From Anthracocystis setariae (taxonomy: Eukaryota > Basidiomycota > Ustilaginomycetes > Ustilaginales > Ustilaginaceae): 64,000 nucleotides of DNA. Shown piece by piece: positions 18,201 to 25,503 of the stretch. The DNA lies in NCBI GenBank assembly GCA_928724745.1, contig CAKMXJ010000015.1:558001-622000 (forward strand), written 5' to 3'. Position numbers and translations under genes: made by a program. The notes beneath the pieces were generated by a model. That model saw only the letters and a list, made by a program, of their open reading frames with translations. It was not told the origin of the DNA and searched no databases. The first letter of the stretch is position 1. Each line of letters starts with the position of its first letter.

Positions 18201-19680
18201 GCATCCATGCAGATGTGTCGATACCTAGGATGCGTTCGAGGGGAATACTGATGCGAACTCTGTCGGAGGTGTTGCGAGCGTGGAAAGCGGCAGCTTCGAG
18301 TTCTTTACGCCAGTCCAAGGCAGCTTCTTGGGTCTTGAATTCGACGGAGCTATATTTGGTACCTTCAACGAAGCGTATGATGTTTGGGTGAGACCAATCG
18401 ATGGGGAGGACGGCGCTGAGGTTGGAGAGACGTGCGGATAGGAGCGGCTTGTAGAGCTTGTTGCTAGCTGCGTAGGCGTTGAAAGAATCTTTACGGAGTT
18501 CCATCCAGACTCTGCGCTTGGGACGCATCTTACCAGGCCGGTGAATGATGGCAGGACCTGATTTGAGGATGGGATTGACGAGGCTGGGATCCAAAGGCGA
18601 GGAGCCTCCGCCATCGATGGGCTGGGGTTGTTCGGTCTTGGGCGTGGGGATATAGGCGAGGAAGCAGATACGACGATTGGTGAGGAAGATGCTGCCCTTG
18701 ATCAGGACCGTCTTGATAAGCACCCCACCGATGTCGGCAATGAGCTTTTCGGGTTCATTCGGATTCAAGCGAGAGGGGCATTCGCCGAACTGCTCGAGGA
18801 TGGCCTTCATTTTCTCGTCGGCTGAAATCTTGAAGGGGGCATCGATGCGAACAGTGTCACCAGGTCTAGTGCCATCCATGGATCCAGAACGCCGCTGTTC
18901 AGCGTCGAGCTCGGTTTGTTGGAGCGACTCGGTGGCTTTATCGATGTCGATCGAACGTCTGTCTCGGACAGTTTCAGCATCGTCGCCCTCGCCATCGGAA
19001 TGCGGGTCGTGAAGATCGTCTTGATCGTCGTCCTCGTCATCGCCATCAGCCTCATCATCATCGGAGAGATGATATAGCGTCTCGAGGCTGGCTTCGTCGA
19101 GGAATTCGGCAGCCCCGTGGCCGTCGTGCTTCTCGAGATGTTCGTCGTTTCCGATGGAATAGGGACTTTTCATATCTTGGATAGTGGGAGGAGCATTGAC
19201 ACCAAGAGCGGTTCGAACTTTGGCATCGAGTTTCTTGAGGGTGTGACCAAAGCGACTTGTAGCTCTGGCGGACTCGTGCTGATCCGATACCTCTGCAGCT
19301 TGACGGGTTTTGTTCCAAGCCGCCGAGTCGTCTGGCTGGGTTGTTGGGTTTAGCGGTGCGGCCAGAGAGGTGCGAGGCTTGTGCACTCCATCCTCCAGCT
19401 TGGAATGATCGTCCTTGTACGCCATGAGAGCGGCACCGTTGAGAAGGCCGCCAAGGGAATTGGCTTTGGTTTGCTGTTGCTGACGCTCGTGCGAGGCGGA
19501 CATATCTTGAGCCTGAGCACCGCCCAGGGGGGTCTCGTCAGGGGTTGGTTGGGCATGTTGATCGAAAGGATTGAGATGTTCGCTTTCGCTGGTTTTGACG
19601 GCTTCTACAGTGGTGCCGAAACAATCTCTGACATTTTCGACGCTGCTCTGCGTGCCAAACAGCGGTCGAGAGACTGTCAT
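15214..19680 (-). CDS. ATG26: Sterol 3-beta-glucosyltransferase (UGT51/ATG26)
   Basis: The 1488-residue enzyme transfers glucose from UDP-glucose to ergosterol. The domain order is that of Atg26: a disordered acidic N-terminus (Asp/Glu tract about 206-235), a first GRAM domain (about 285-345, with IFLTNRRICFL), a PH domain (about 378-475), a second GRAM domain (about 625-735) and a GT-B glycosyltransferase domain (about 815-1245). The latter begins at YCLTIGSRGDVQPYI and contains the sugar-nucleotide motif MHHGGAGTTGASLRAG. GRAM and PH domains bind phosphoinositides and place the enzyme on membranes; in some yeasts and plant pathogens it is needed for pexophagy. A roughly 40-residue Lys- then Glu-rich insert interrupts the catalytic domain at about 1106-1148 (see findings). 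The C-terminal 240 residues are low complexity. The gene has no visible intron and is convergent with PEX5. Confidence 0.94.
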   Translation of the reverse strand: MTVSRPLFGTQSSVENVRDCFGTTVEAVKTSESEHLNPFDQHAQPTPDETPLGGAQAQDMSASHERQQQQTKANSLGGLLNGAALMAYKDDHSKLEDGVHKPRTSLAAPLNPTTQPDDSAAWNKTRQAAEVSDQHESARATSRFGHTLKKLDAKVRTALGVNAPPTIQDMKSPYSIGNDEHLEKHDGHGAAEFLDEASLETLYHLSDDDEADGDDEDDDQDDLHDPHSDGEGDDAETVRDRRSIDIDKATESLQQTELDAEQRRSGSMDGTRPGDTVRIDAPFKISADEKMKAILEQFGECPSRLNPNEPEKLIADIGGVLIKTVLIKGSIFLTNRRICFLAYIPTPKTEQPQPIDGGGSSPLDPSLVNPILKSGPAIIHRPGKMRPKRRVWMELRKDSFNAYAASNKLYKPLLSARLSNLSAVLPIDWSHPNIIRFVEGTKYSSVEFKTQEAALDWRKELEAAAFHARNTSDRVRISIPLERILGIDTSAWMQVAKVIHIDIMVGALDDAAAAAAIAQQAKHVSEHRHLLDKQGWSSGTHFVACPQNPGFKCHVAQVVLGFTHNRASFIDVLNETLKTRKQSIQSYGHKEIIESVPAPLLDVQGEPDADDTASDANDSSDDRRDTLAEKFCHAFGLPSKPDQLKLIKAELVRTLHTHGTLAIGLDYLLFWRRAVGRDLKIKVPLTDIQGVDTYRSFLWHHHGLVVHITAHPDMVFDFAGKDNRDMVLSTLKRIIHAAERAKEQRLNGAESVSGAATDGSLSSNAEGEKMTVAEALLHNAEGEAPVMEPEMIGLLPRVVNIDRDRLRKSLRVSPMRIYCLTIGSRGDVQPYIAFCKALKEHGHTPVIVSHPEYRDWVEGHGIEYRGVGGDPAALMKLSVEHRIFSPAFFRESIGKFRVWLDELLRECWEECQGADILVESPSTMAGIHVAEGLGIPYFRAFTMPWTKTSAYPQAFSVPSIEMGPSYNSSSYVMFDQIMWVATSGQINRWRKYMIGIPPTDWSKLDADSVPFIYNFSPAVVPMPNDWGDRVKISGYWFLDNPDADWSPPKELSDFLDKAKKDEKKIAYIGFGSITIENADEVSANIMKAVHQAGVRAIVAKGWSGRGGSKSKKNKKKKRRHCNTSHDSENSQPDSEDNTTEDEEPAHIEIPDDVFVVDSIPHDWLFPKIDIAMHHGGAGTTGASLRAGLVTLIKPFFGDQFFWANRVQKLGAGARVNGLSVSDLSDALKAAASDRVMVEKAQGVGEKIRTEDGVGTAIEFLYKNISLAKRRTQRKLEREASQAPSSPGGGVFSNPLSRFSSQHRQNSGGSDVGGSKAEPTRAATMPASGCDLADLSTSSVARTTILESASSSADEREDLVDSPTTSAPDKSLSILPSLPSLSSLSTLPSSMASTIKEVITLQSSTADTTADGDEIKGKELVERSNTTPPGRQQIGQETEEERLQRLKGYKNAKAEDIRRRNLLIEKLANQKKQTKSSKPPPQLPHSSSS

Positions 19681-20420
19681 GATGTGTAGGAATGACTGTT
19701 TTGCGGGACAATCGACGCCCGGACCGATGAGAAGCGCTCGAAGATGATAGATGTGTATGTCTTGTGGTTTCTATTAGTAGTTGGTAGTAAGAGTGGAACT
19801 GAGGTTGAGATAACAATGAGAGGTGCGGAAGTAGGATGGCGTAGGCGACAACAAAAGGCAAGCTGAGCCAGACCAACGTTGAAACTGGCCCGTGCTTTTT
19901 ATTTTCTTTTATTTTTTTCTTTTCTTTTTTTGGATTCTGAGCGAGAACTACGACTCTATGCACAAGGCCGGTTATCTCTGTGATCCGGCCCTTGAACTGT
20001 TTGCCTTGTACCGGTAAAAACCAACCAAAAACAATAATAATAATAATTAATTTCGACCGGTAAATTCCAGAGAACAGTTACGCAATTTTGAGTGCGTCAT
20101 CTCCATCCATTCCGCCATGCTGACAGTAATCTCTATCCAACACTGAGCTATGCTCATAATCGGAGCCCCACAAACAAATGCTACAAGTCATCAAGAGCTG
20201 ACAAATGGCCGATTGTCTTTTCTTCTTCCTGCCTCTGAGTCTTGCGGCAGGTCAGCTGCCTGCATGCCAGATTCCACATGGGATCGTAAATGTTGTTGAG
20301 TCCCAACGTCGTGGCAGACATACGAGTTTCGTATTATCTGATTGCATATTTGTCCTGAAAAATTTGGCTAAAATTATGTACACTCATATATACAATGCTG
20401 AAAAAGTTGAACAAACCGGG
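19681..20420. other. Upstream region of ATG26
   Basis: This is the promoter side of the minus-strand ATG26 gene. It has long T-rich runs near 19897-19930, and an AATAATAATAATAATTAATT tract at about 20031-20050. No gene is visible before the first tRNA-Asp. Confidence 0.45.
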
Positions 20421-20523
20421 TCCGAATTAGTTTAGTGGCTATGACGGCGCCTTGTCATCTTTGGATGAAACATTCTCCGCGCAGAAAACGGCGCAGACCC
20501 GGGTTCAATTCCCGGATTCGGAG
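20421..20523 (+). tRNA. tRNA-Asp(GTC) with 31-nt intron, copy 1
   Basis: The gene folds as a tRNA: acceptor stem TCCGAAT with ATTCGGA, discriminator G, anticodon stem GCGCC with GGCGC, loop TTGTCAC giving anticodon GTC, and T-arm CCGGG-TTCAATT-CCCGG. A 31-nt intron (20458-20488) sits directly after position 37, the canonical eukaryotic place. The spliced tRNA is 72 nt. It is identical over its full 103 bp to copy 2, which lies inverted about 630 bp away. Confidence 0.93.
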
Positions 20524-21153
20524 AGTTCCTCTTTTTTCCTGCCCGCTTACCCTAAAGCACGGGTTTGGCTTAGCTTGAGCTTGAGCATGACCAGAACGGG
20601 ATGCAGAGGGACCCTTAACTTAACTTGTGCATGCGTGCACTCGTTATTGAAGCTCAGAGATGAAAGCTCGCTCATTATTGGGAATTGAGACAGGTCTGTT
20701 GTGTTTCATGTCTCAAGATCTCGGAGAGCCAAGTTTTGTTTGGCCGTTCAAGGCGAGCTTGGATGGTAGGTAAGAGGGTGGTGGGCTAGTCTTGAACACT
20801 ATCCGATGATATCGATGAAAATCAAGCACAGCTCGGTGACAGTTGGGTTAGGGCTCCAATTGCTGATGGTATAGGAATAGTTGGATCTTACATTACAGCG
20901 TGAGTTTAATGCAACAAATGACTCGCTCTACTCTCTGCACCAGCTGAGTAACAGCGTTTACTTTGCGGTCAATATCGTCCCCACCATCTGATCATAATCT
21001 CCATGATCCGACCATTGGTCCCTGATGCAGCCATCCCTGTGGCCGGGGTAGAGGACAGATCCAGATCCAGATCCATGCCTAGCACGTGGCAGCAGCAAAA
21101 GATCTGCTTGACCTCGACGAACAAGCTTAAGGGGGAAAAATGATACTTTTCAA
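20524..21153. other. Spacer between two inverted tRNA-Asp genes
   Basis: This 630-bp spacer shows no coding sequence. T runs that could end RNA polymerase III transcription occur a few bases after each tRNA (CTTTTTT near 20530-20538, and GTATCATTTTTC on the minus strand near 21136-21149). Confidence 0.4.
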
Positions 21154-21256
21154 CTCCGAATCCGGGAATTGAACCCGGGTCTGCGCCGTTTTCTGCGCGG
21201 AGAATGTTTCATCCAAAGATGACAAGGCGCCGTCATAGCCACTAAACTAATTCGGA
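21154..21256 (-). tRNA. tRNA-Asp(GTC) with 31-nt intron, copy 2
   Basis: This copy is the reverse complement of copy 1, including every base of the intron. The acceptor stem, anticodon GTC, T-arm and discriminator G are all intact. It lies about 200 bp beyond the 3' end of the RBR ligase gene. Confidence 0.93.
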
Positions 21257-21453
21257 TCCGATTGATGCACAAAGCGGCTCAGGTAGCTACTATATACAGT
21301 TGCGGCCAAACAGACTCTTCGCTCGACTTTGATTGGAGCGACCACACACAGACGGAGAGTTGGATCTACGCTGTGAATGTATGCGAATGAGCTACTATAC
21401 AGTGAAGTGCTGCGTAGAACAGTACAGTGCGAGTTGGGTTTTGTCACAGCGTC

Positions 21454-23601
21454 CTAGTGAAATTGTTGCCAAGCCAAAAAATCGGCCTCTTGGTCTTCCA
21501 GATCCAAATGCACGGGTACACCATTCTCGTCGAGCATAAGAACAAATCCAGGCCTACCATCTACATTCTCTCTCCCCCCTCTCTGATCCAACTGTCCCTC
21601 TCCATCCTCTTGTTCTCCTTCGTGACCTCTGCGTTGACCTTGATCGCCCAAGAGACCGTCAAAGAGTCTCTGGTAGCAATCGTAGCCAGGGCTGTTGAAA
21701 TGCAGATACGGATTCTGGCTCGAAATCGCCTTGCCGCACAGATAGCAGTAATGCGTAGCACATTGTTTGCACGTCATATGGTTGCAGCCGTAGCTTTTTT
21801 CGATCGAGATGCCACACGTTGGGCAAGGCGTGGTGTGTTGCTTGAGGTAGTGTTGAGTTTCTTGCTCCTCTTGGTATTTGCGTACCATGGTTTCCAGCGT
21901 TTTCCTGCCGAACTTCTGCTCCATCACCCTACGTTCTGGCGAGAACTCGGCTAGGAAGAGGTACTGACGGATTAGAGAGGATTGGAAAGACACAGGACAC
22001 GAGGTGGGTCCATGCCAGGACCGAGAGCACCAAGCGCAGAAGGCGGACCCGCACGAGAGACATTCACGAAATCGTTCCCAATGGCCCGAATTCTCGTCAG
22101 ACGAAAGTCGCACTACAGGGGCCTGACAGCCGGAGCGTGGACAGTACGAGACCGAAGGGTCGGCTTCCACTTTGGCTTTGATGGAAAGCTCGTCCAATCG
22201 CGCCAGACGTGTGGCGCCGAGAATCGATTCGAGTTCGGAACGGGTGACTAGCCCGACCACGATATCGGCATCTGTGTTGCCTTTTATTGAGGCGGCAGCA
22301 TTTGGGATTTTGGATTGAGGTCGGGTGAGGACGTTGCCTTCTTGGTCAACGAGGTTTTGCTTTTCCCTCTGGCTCCACAGAGCAACGCATTCTGGATCAG
22401 GACACCGCTTGGCTTGCCTGTGGAAGCCGTCGTCGACCAAGCTGGACAGGTAGCCGGCAAGACACTCGGAGCAAAAAACATGGCCACAGCCGGTGAGCCG
22501 AGTGCAAGCTCGACCTTTACGCGTCTCGAGACAGATGGCGCAGTCGAAAGTGGATGCGTCGAAAGTAGAGCGGCTGCAGAGGCGTGAATGCGACAGAAGC
22601 TGAGCTGCAAGTCGAGGTTGGTCGTGCGGTACTGAAAGACACTCTTCCAACCGAAGACGTGATTCCACGCTGCCGGAATCTAAAGAGATGCGATCAACAA
22701 AAGGCGAGTCGGATGCAGCGTGATCGGATGAGCCAGCTTCAAGCAATTCAGCCCAGAGACCTTCGGAAAGAAAGGTGGCCCAGATGTAGAGCGTTTCCAT
22801 GCCACTGACTTGACGACACTGATCGTCCAGCTTGTGCAGCAACCAAAATCGGGGCATGTCGTGGCGATGGGATCGAGGTGGAAGCCAAGGCGCTGTGAGA
22901 CTTTCGATCAAAGGAGATTCCTCGGCAGGATATTCCGGTGGAAGACGTACGCGTATGGTGATGGGCGCCAAATGCGATACAGGAGGAAGGAGCTGACTTG
23001 ATTGCAGCTTCGATGCCCTTGAAGATGCAATTATTGTGCTGCCGTTTTGGTTTATGGAAGACGAGTTCATATCCACTTGGGTGAGCGCATTGACTATCTC
23101 CTCTACTTTGGCTATCGTCGGCTGCGAAGAAGAAGAGAACGAAGCTCTTGTTGCCTGTGATATTGTTGATGGTGAGGCAGGCTGGAAGGCGGTAGCTGCA
23201 GCGTTGAGATTTGCAGTTTTGCGCTTGCGATTCCGAGCATTTCGCGGCTTCTCTGAGTTCTGCGCCTGGACAGCGAGCCCATTCTCGTTCAACGAAAGAC
23301 TCTCAATGCCATTTGCTGGCAATTTGGAAGGTTCTGCTTGCGGCTGTTTTTCTTCCACCTTTGTGTCGCAAGTGACATGCGCATAAGTATCCACGGCGAT
23401 TCGGGTAGGTGCTGGCAGCGTGATTGGCAGATGGAGCTCGATGATAGGCTGTGAATGCTTCTGTAGTACAACAATTCGAGGTTGAGTTGGATCGTGGTTC
23501 TTGCCGATATGTTGCTCTGGTGAAGCAAAGATGGATTCGAGAGCCATGATTTCATCTTGCTGCCTGTCGCGGCACTCTTGCAGTACTGCTTCGTGCTCCA
23601 T
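21454..23601 (-). CDS. RBR-type E3 ubiquitin ligase with RWD domain (RNF14/Itt1-like)
   Basis: The 715-residue protein carries an N-terminal RWD domain (starting CRDRQQDEIMALESIF) and a RING1-IBR-RING2 array. RING1 begins CAICLETRKG and continues through GCGHVFCSECL. The IBR contains YCPRSGC and CLSCGSAFCAWC. RING2 contains CPTCGISIEKSYGCNHMTC, in which the Cys of YGCNHM is the expected catalytic residue that forms a thioester with ubiquitin. This domain combination matches RNF14 in animals and Itt1 in yeast, which act on stalled translation factors or termination. The ATG at 23601 (MEHEAVLQEC) is preferred because the RWD domain follows at once; the frame is open to an earlier start at 23742, but those 47 residues look non-coding. 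An Ala/Ser-rich linker separates RWD and RING1. The gene is divergent from POP5. Confidence 0.9.
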   Translation of the reverse strand: MEHEAVLQECRDRQQDEIMALESIFASPEQHIGKNHDPTQPRIVVLQKHSQPIIELHLPITLPAPTRIAVDTYAHVTCDTKVEEKQPQAEPSKLPANGIESLSLNENGLAVQAQNSEKPRNARNRKRKTANLNAAATAFQPASPSTISQATRASFSSSSQPTIAKVEEIVNALTQVDMNSSSINQNGSTIIASSRASKLQSSQLLPPVSHLAPITIRVRLPPEYPAEESPLIESLTAPWLPPRSHRHDMPRFWLLHKLDDQCRQVSGMETLYIWATFLSEGLWAELLEAGSSDHAASDSPFVDRISLDSGSVESRLRLEECLSVPHDQPRLAAQLLSHSRLCSRSTFDASTFDCAICLETRKGRACTRLTGCGHVFCSECLAGYLSSLVDDGFHRQAKRCPDPECVALWSQREKQNLVDQEGNVLTRPQSKIPNAAASIKGNTDADIVVGLVTRSELESILGATRLARLDELSIKAKVEADPSVSYCPRSGCQAPVVRLSSDENSGHWERFRECLSCGSAFCAWCSRSWHGPTSCPVSFQSSLIRQYLFLAEFSPERRVMEQKFGRKTLETMVRKYQEEQETQHYLKQHTTPCPTCGISIEKSYGCNHMTCKQCATHYCYLCGKAISSQNPYLHFNSPGYDCYQRLFDGLLGDQGQRRGHEGEQEDGEGQLDQRGGRENVDGRPGFVLMLDENGVPVHLDLEDQEADFLAWQQFH

Positions 23602-23962
23602 CTTGCATGAGGATCGGCAGGTTGGCTCTATAATGAGACAGTCATTTGATGTTTGGGCGATATGTGCTTGTGATGCATGGATGATATGCGTGGGGTAGTG
23701 GTTGAAGGAGGCCAAGACAAGGTGGCGAACTGAGCTGAGCACAAGAACAAGACGTCTGTGCGCATCGAAGCATCAGCTGTCAAAAAGTGGAGGTTAACTT
23801 GAATTTTAACTTTCCTACAAAAGCCAGAAAAAAAAGGGTCCAAACACTGTTTGCTTCCGCGGTTTTGGAGGAAAAGAAAAGTCGCACACTCTAATTGTCA
23901 TCTCTTCCCACCACCATCTATCCGATCCGCTTTCTGCTTCTTGAAGTCGAGTCGACACCGAT
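23602..23962. other. Bidirectional promoter region, RBR ligase / POP5
   Basis: These 361 bp separate two divergent start codons and must contain both promoters. A few A-rich runs lie near 23820-23840. No further feature stands out. Confidence 0.4.
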
Positions 23963-24760
23963 ATGGTGCGCTTCAAAACACGATGGCTTCTTCTAGCCGT
24001 GGATGACAAGCCGATCTCCTCACACTCGCCATTCTCATCCGCATTGGACGATTCCCAGCAAGCTTCGACATCGGCATCCCTTCTGTCCTCCGCGCGATCC
24101 GCATCCTCAACGTCCAATCCAGGCGTTGGAAAATCGCTCACTCCACAACTCATCACTCGACTACTTCGGGCATCACTATCTCACAACTTTGGCGACGTCG
24201 CATCGGGCGCATTCGGTGGTGTACTGACTTGCAAGTATTACAGCAGCCATACAGGCACCGCCATTGTCAGGTGCTCGCGCGATGCTGCGAGATTGGTCTG
24301 GGCTTCAGCTACCATGATCTCGAGTCCAGTAGAGATGGGAGAGGCGCCATCTCCAGGTGCAGCAGCAAGGTTGAGGATCAGAGTGATACATTGCGGCGGT
24401 ACGATCAAGAAGCTACAGAACAAGGCCATCGAGTTGGATAGGAAGCTGATCCTGAGGTTGAGACACAAGCAGAGGAAACTTACGACTGCATCAACAGCGC
24501 AAGCACCCATCAAGAGGCATGCAAGCGTCATTGTCGAACAAGTCGTGCCACCAGTCGCCGCGCTATCTATCCCAGCCATCGATTACGATGAAGATTTGGG
24601 AGAGGCTCTCGATTCATCTACTCCAAATGATTCGGCGCCCAAGTCGGTCGCAACCCCCTCCAAAGCCAACAGCTCCAGCGTATCAAGTCCCAAGCTAGAT
24701 GCAGAGACACAAGCTCTCCTTGCACTTTCACGCAAAGAGATCAGCTCTATCACCAACTGA
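23963..24760 (+). CDS. POP5: RNase P/MRP protein subunit POP5
   Basis: The 265-residue protein is the Pop5 subunit shared by RNase P (tRNA 5' processing) and RNase MRP (pre-rRNA cleavage). The conserved start MVRFKTRWLLL is present, then a non-conserved Ser-rich insert at about residues 15-55. The core follows (LITRLLRASLSHNFGD, FGGVLTCKYY, GTAIVRCSRDAARLVWAS and RIRVIHCGGTIKKLQNKAIELDR). Human and yeast Pop5 are about 165-175 residues, so this version is longer because of the insert and a roughly 100-residue basic, Ser-rich tail. It is intronless, divergent from the RBR ligase, and followed closely by the tRNA-Asp duplication. RNase P would act on those tRNAs, but the proximity is probably chance. 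Confidence 0.92.
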   Translation: MVRFKTRWLLLAVDDKPISSHSPFSSALDDSQQASTSASLLSSARSASSTSNPGVGKSLTPQLITRLLRASLSHNFGDVASGAFGGVLTCKYYSSHTGTAIVRCSRDAARLVWASATMISSPVEMGEAPSPGAAARLRIRVIHCGGTIKKLQNKAIELDRKLILRLRHKQRKLTTASTAQAPIKRHASVIVEQVVPPVAALSIPAIDYDEDLGEALDSSTPNDSAPKSVATPSKANSSSVSSPKLDAETQALLALSRKEISSITN

Positions 24761-24813
24761 AGCAGCATCCCATCGCATTCCCTTGACCGCACAAACACTC
24801 TGTCATCGCTTTA

Positions 24814-25267
24814 TACCCAATTTTTCCTTCGAACTCGTCTTATTATACCGTTTGTGACCACTGCATCTTTTCAGCGTGAAGGGTAGTTGCTGTTCTACGC
24901 AAAACAAAGCGGGTCCAGTTCGTCCTTGCTTGTACAGGATGAAGGATAAAATGGAAGAAAAAAAAAGAAATTCTGCGAGATCTCCGAATCCGGGAATTGA
25001 ACCCGGGTCTGCGCCGTTTCAGCGCGGAGAACATTTGAAATACCCAATTTTTCCTTCGAACTCGTCTTATTATACCGTTTGTGACCACTGCATCTTTTCA
25101 GCGTGAAGAGTAGTTGCTGTTCTACGCAAAACAAAGCGGGTCCAGTTCGTCCTTGCTTGTACAGGATGAAGGATAAAATGGAAGGAAAAAAAAGAAATTC
25201 TTCGAGATCTCCGAATCCGGGAATTGAACCCGGGTCTGCGCCGTTTCAGCGCGGAGAACATTTGGAA
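24814..25267. repeat. 227-bp tandem duplication
   Basis: Two copies of a 227-bp unit lie head to tail (about 24814-25040 and 25041-25267), differing at only a few bases. The unit includes flanking DNA plus the 3' half of a tRNA-Asp. The second copy continues into a complete tRNA-Asp, and the first copy breaks off inside the tRNA intron. Confidence 0.9.
24982..25040 (-). pseudogene. Truncated tRNA-Asp (3' half only)
   Basis: This fragment has the discriminator, 3' acceptor strand, T-arm, 3' anticodon-stem strand and part of the intron, identical to the neighbouring complete copy. It ends at the junction of the tandem duplication and lacks the 5' acceptor strand, D-arm and anticodon. It cannot give a tRNA. 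Confidence 0.9.
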
Positions 25268-25316
25268 TGCCACCGAAGATGACAAGGCGCCGTCATAGCC
25301 ACTAAACTAATTCGGA
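25209..25316 (-). tRNA. tRNA-Asp(GTC) with 36-nt intron, copy 3
   Basis: All exon bases equal those of copies 1 and 2, with anticodon GTC. The intron after position 37 is 36 nt and differs from copies 1 and 2 except around a shared TTCTCCGCGC core. The 3' half lies in the second unit of the 227-bp tandem duplication. Confidence 0.93.
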
Positions 25317-25503
25317 TCCGTTTCGTATCATTTCCAACATTTTATTGTATCCATAAGCCTTCAACTTCTTGAGCCTTGGCATCCGTCCAAACTCTGCATC
25401 ATCGTGATTCATTCTCTATTCGTTCAGACTCACTTTTACACTCAGTTCTGCTTCTGGTTCTGGTTCTATCATTTCATTCAGAGTGACAAGATGAACAATG
25501 GCT

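Noticed and set aside
20452..20688. 78-codon open frame over the first tRNA-Asp
   Set aside because: The region is explained by the tRNA and its intron; the frame is incidental.
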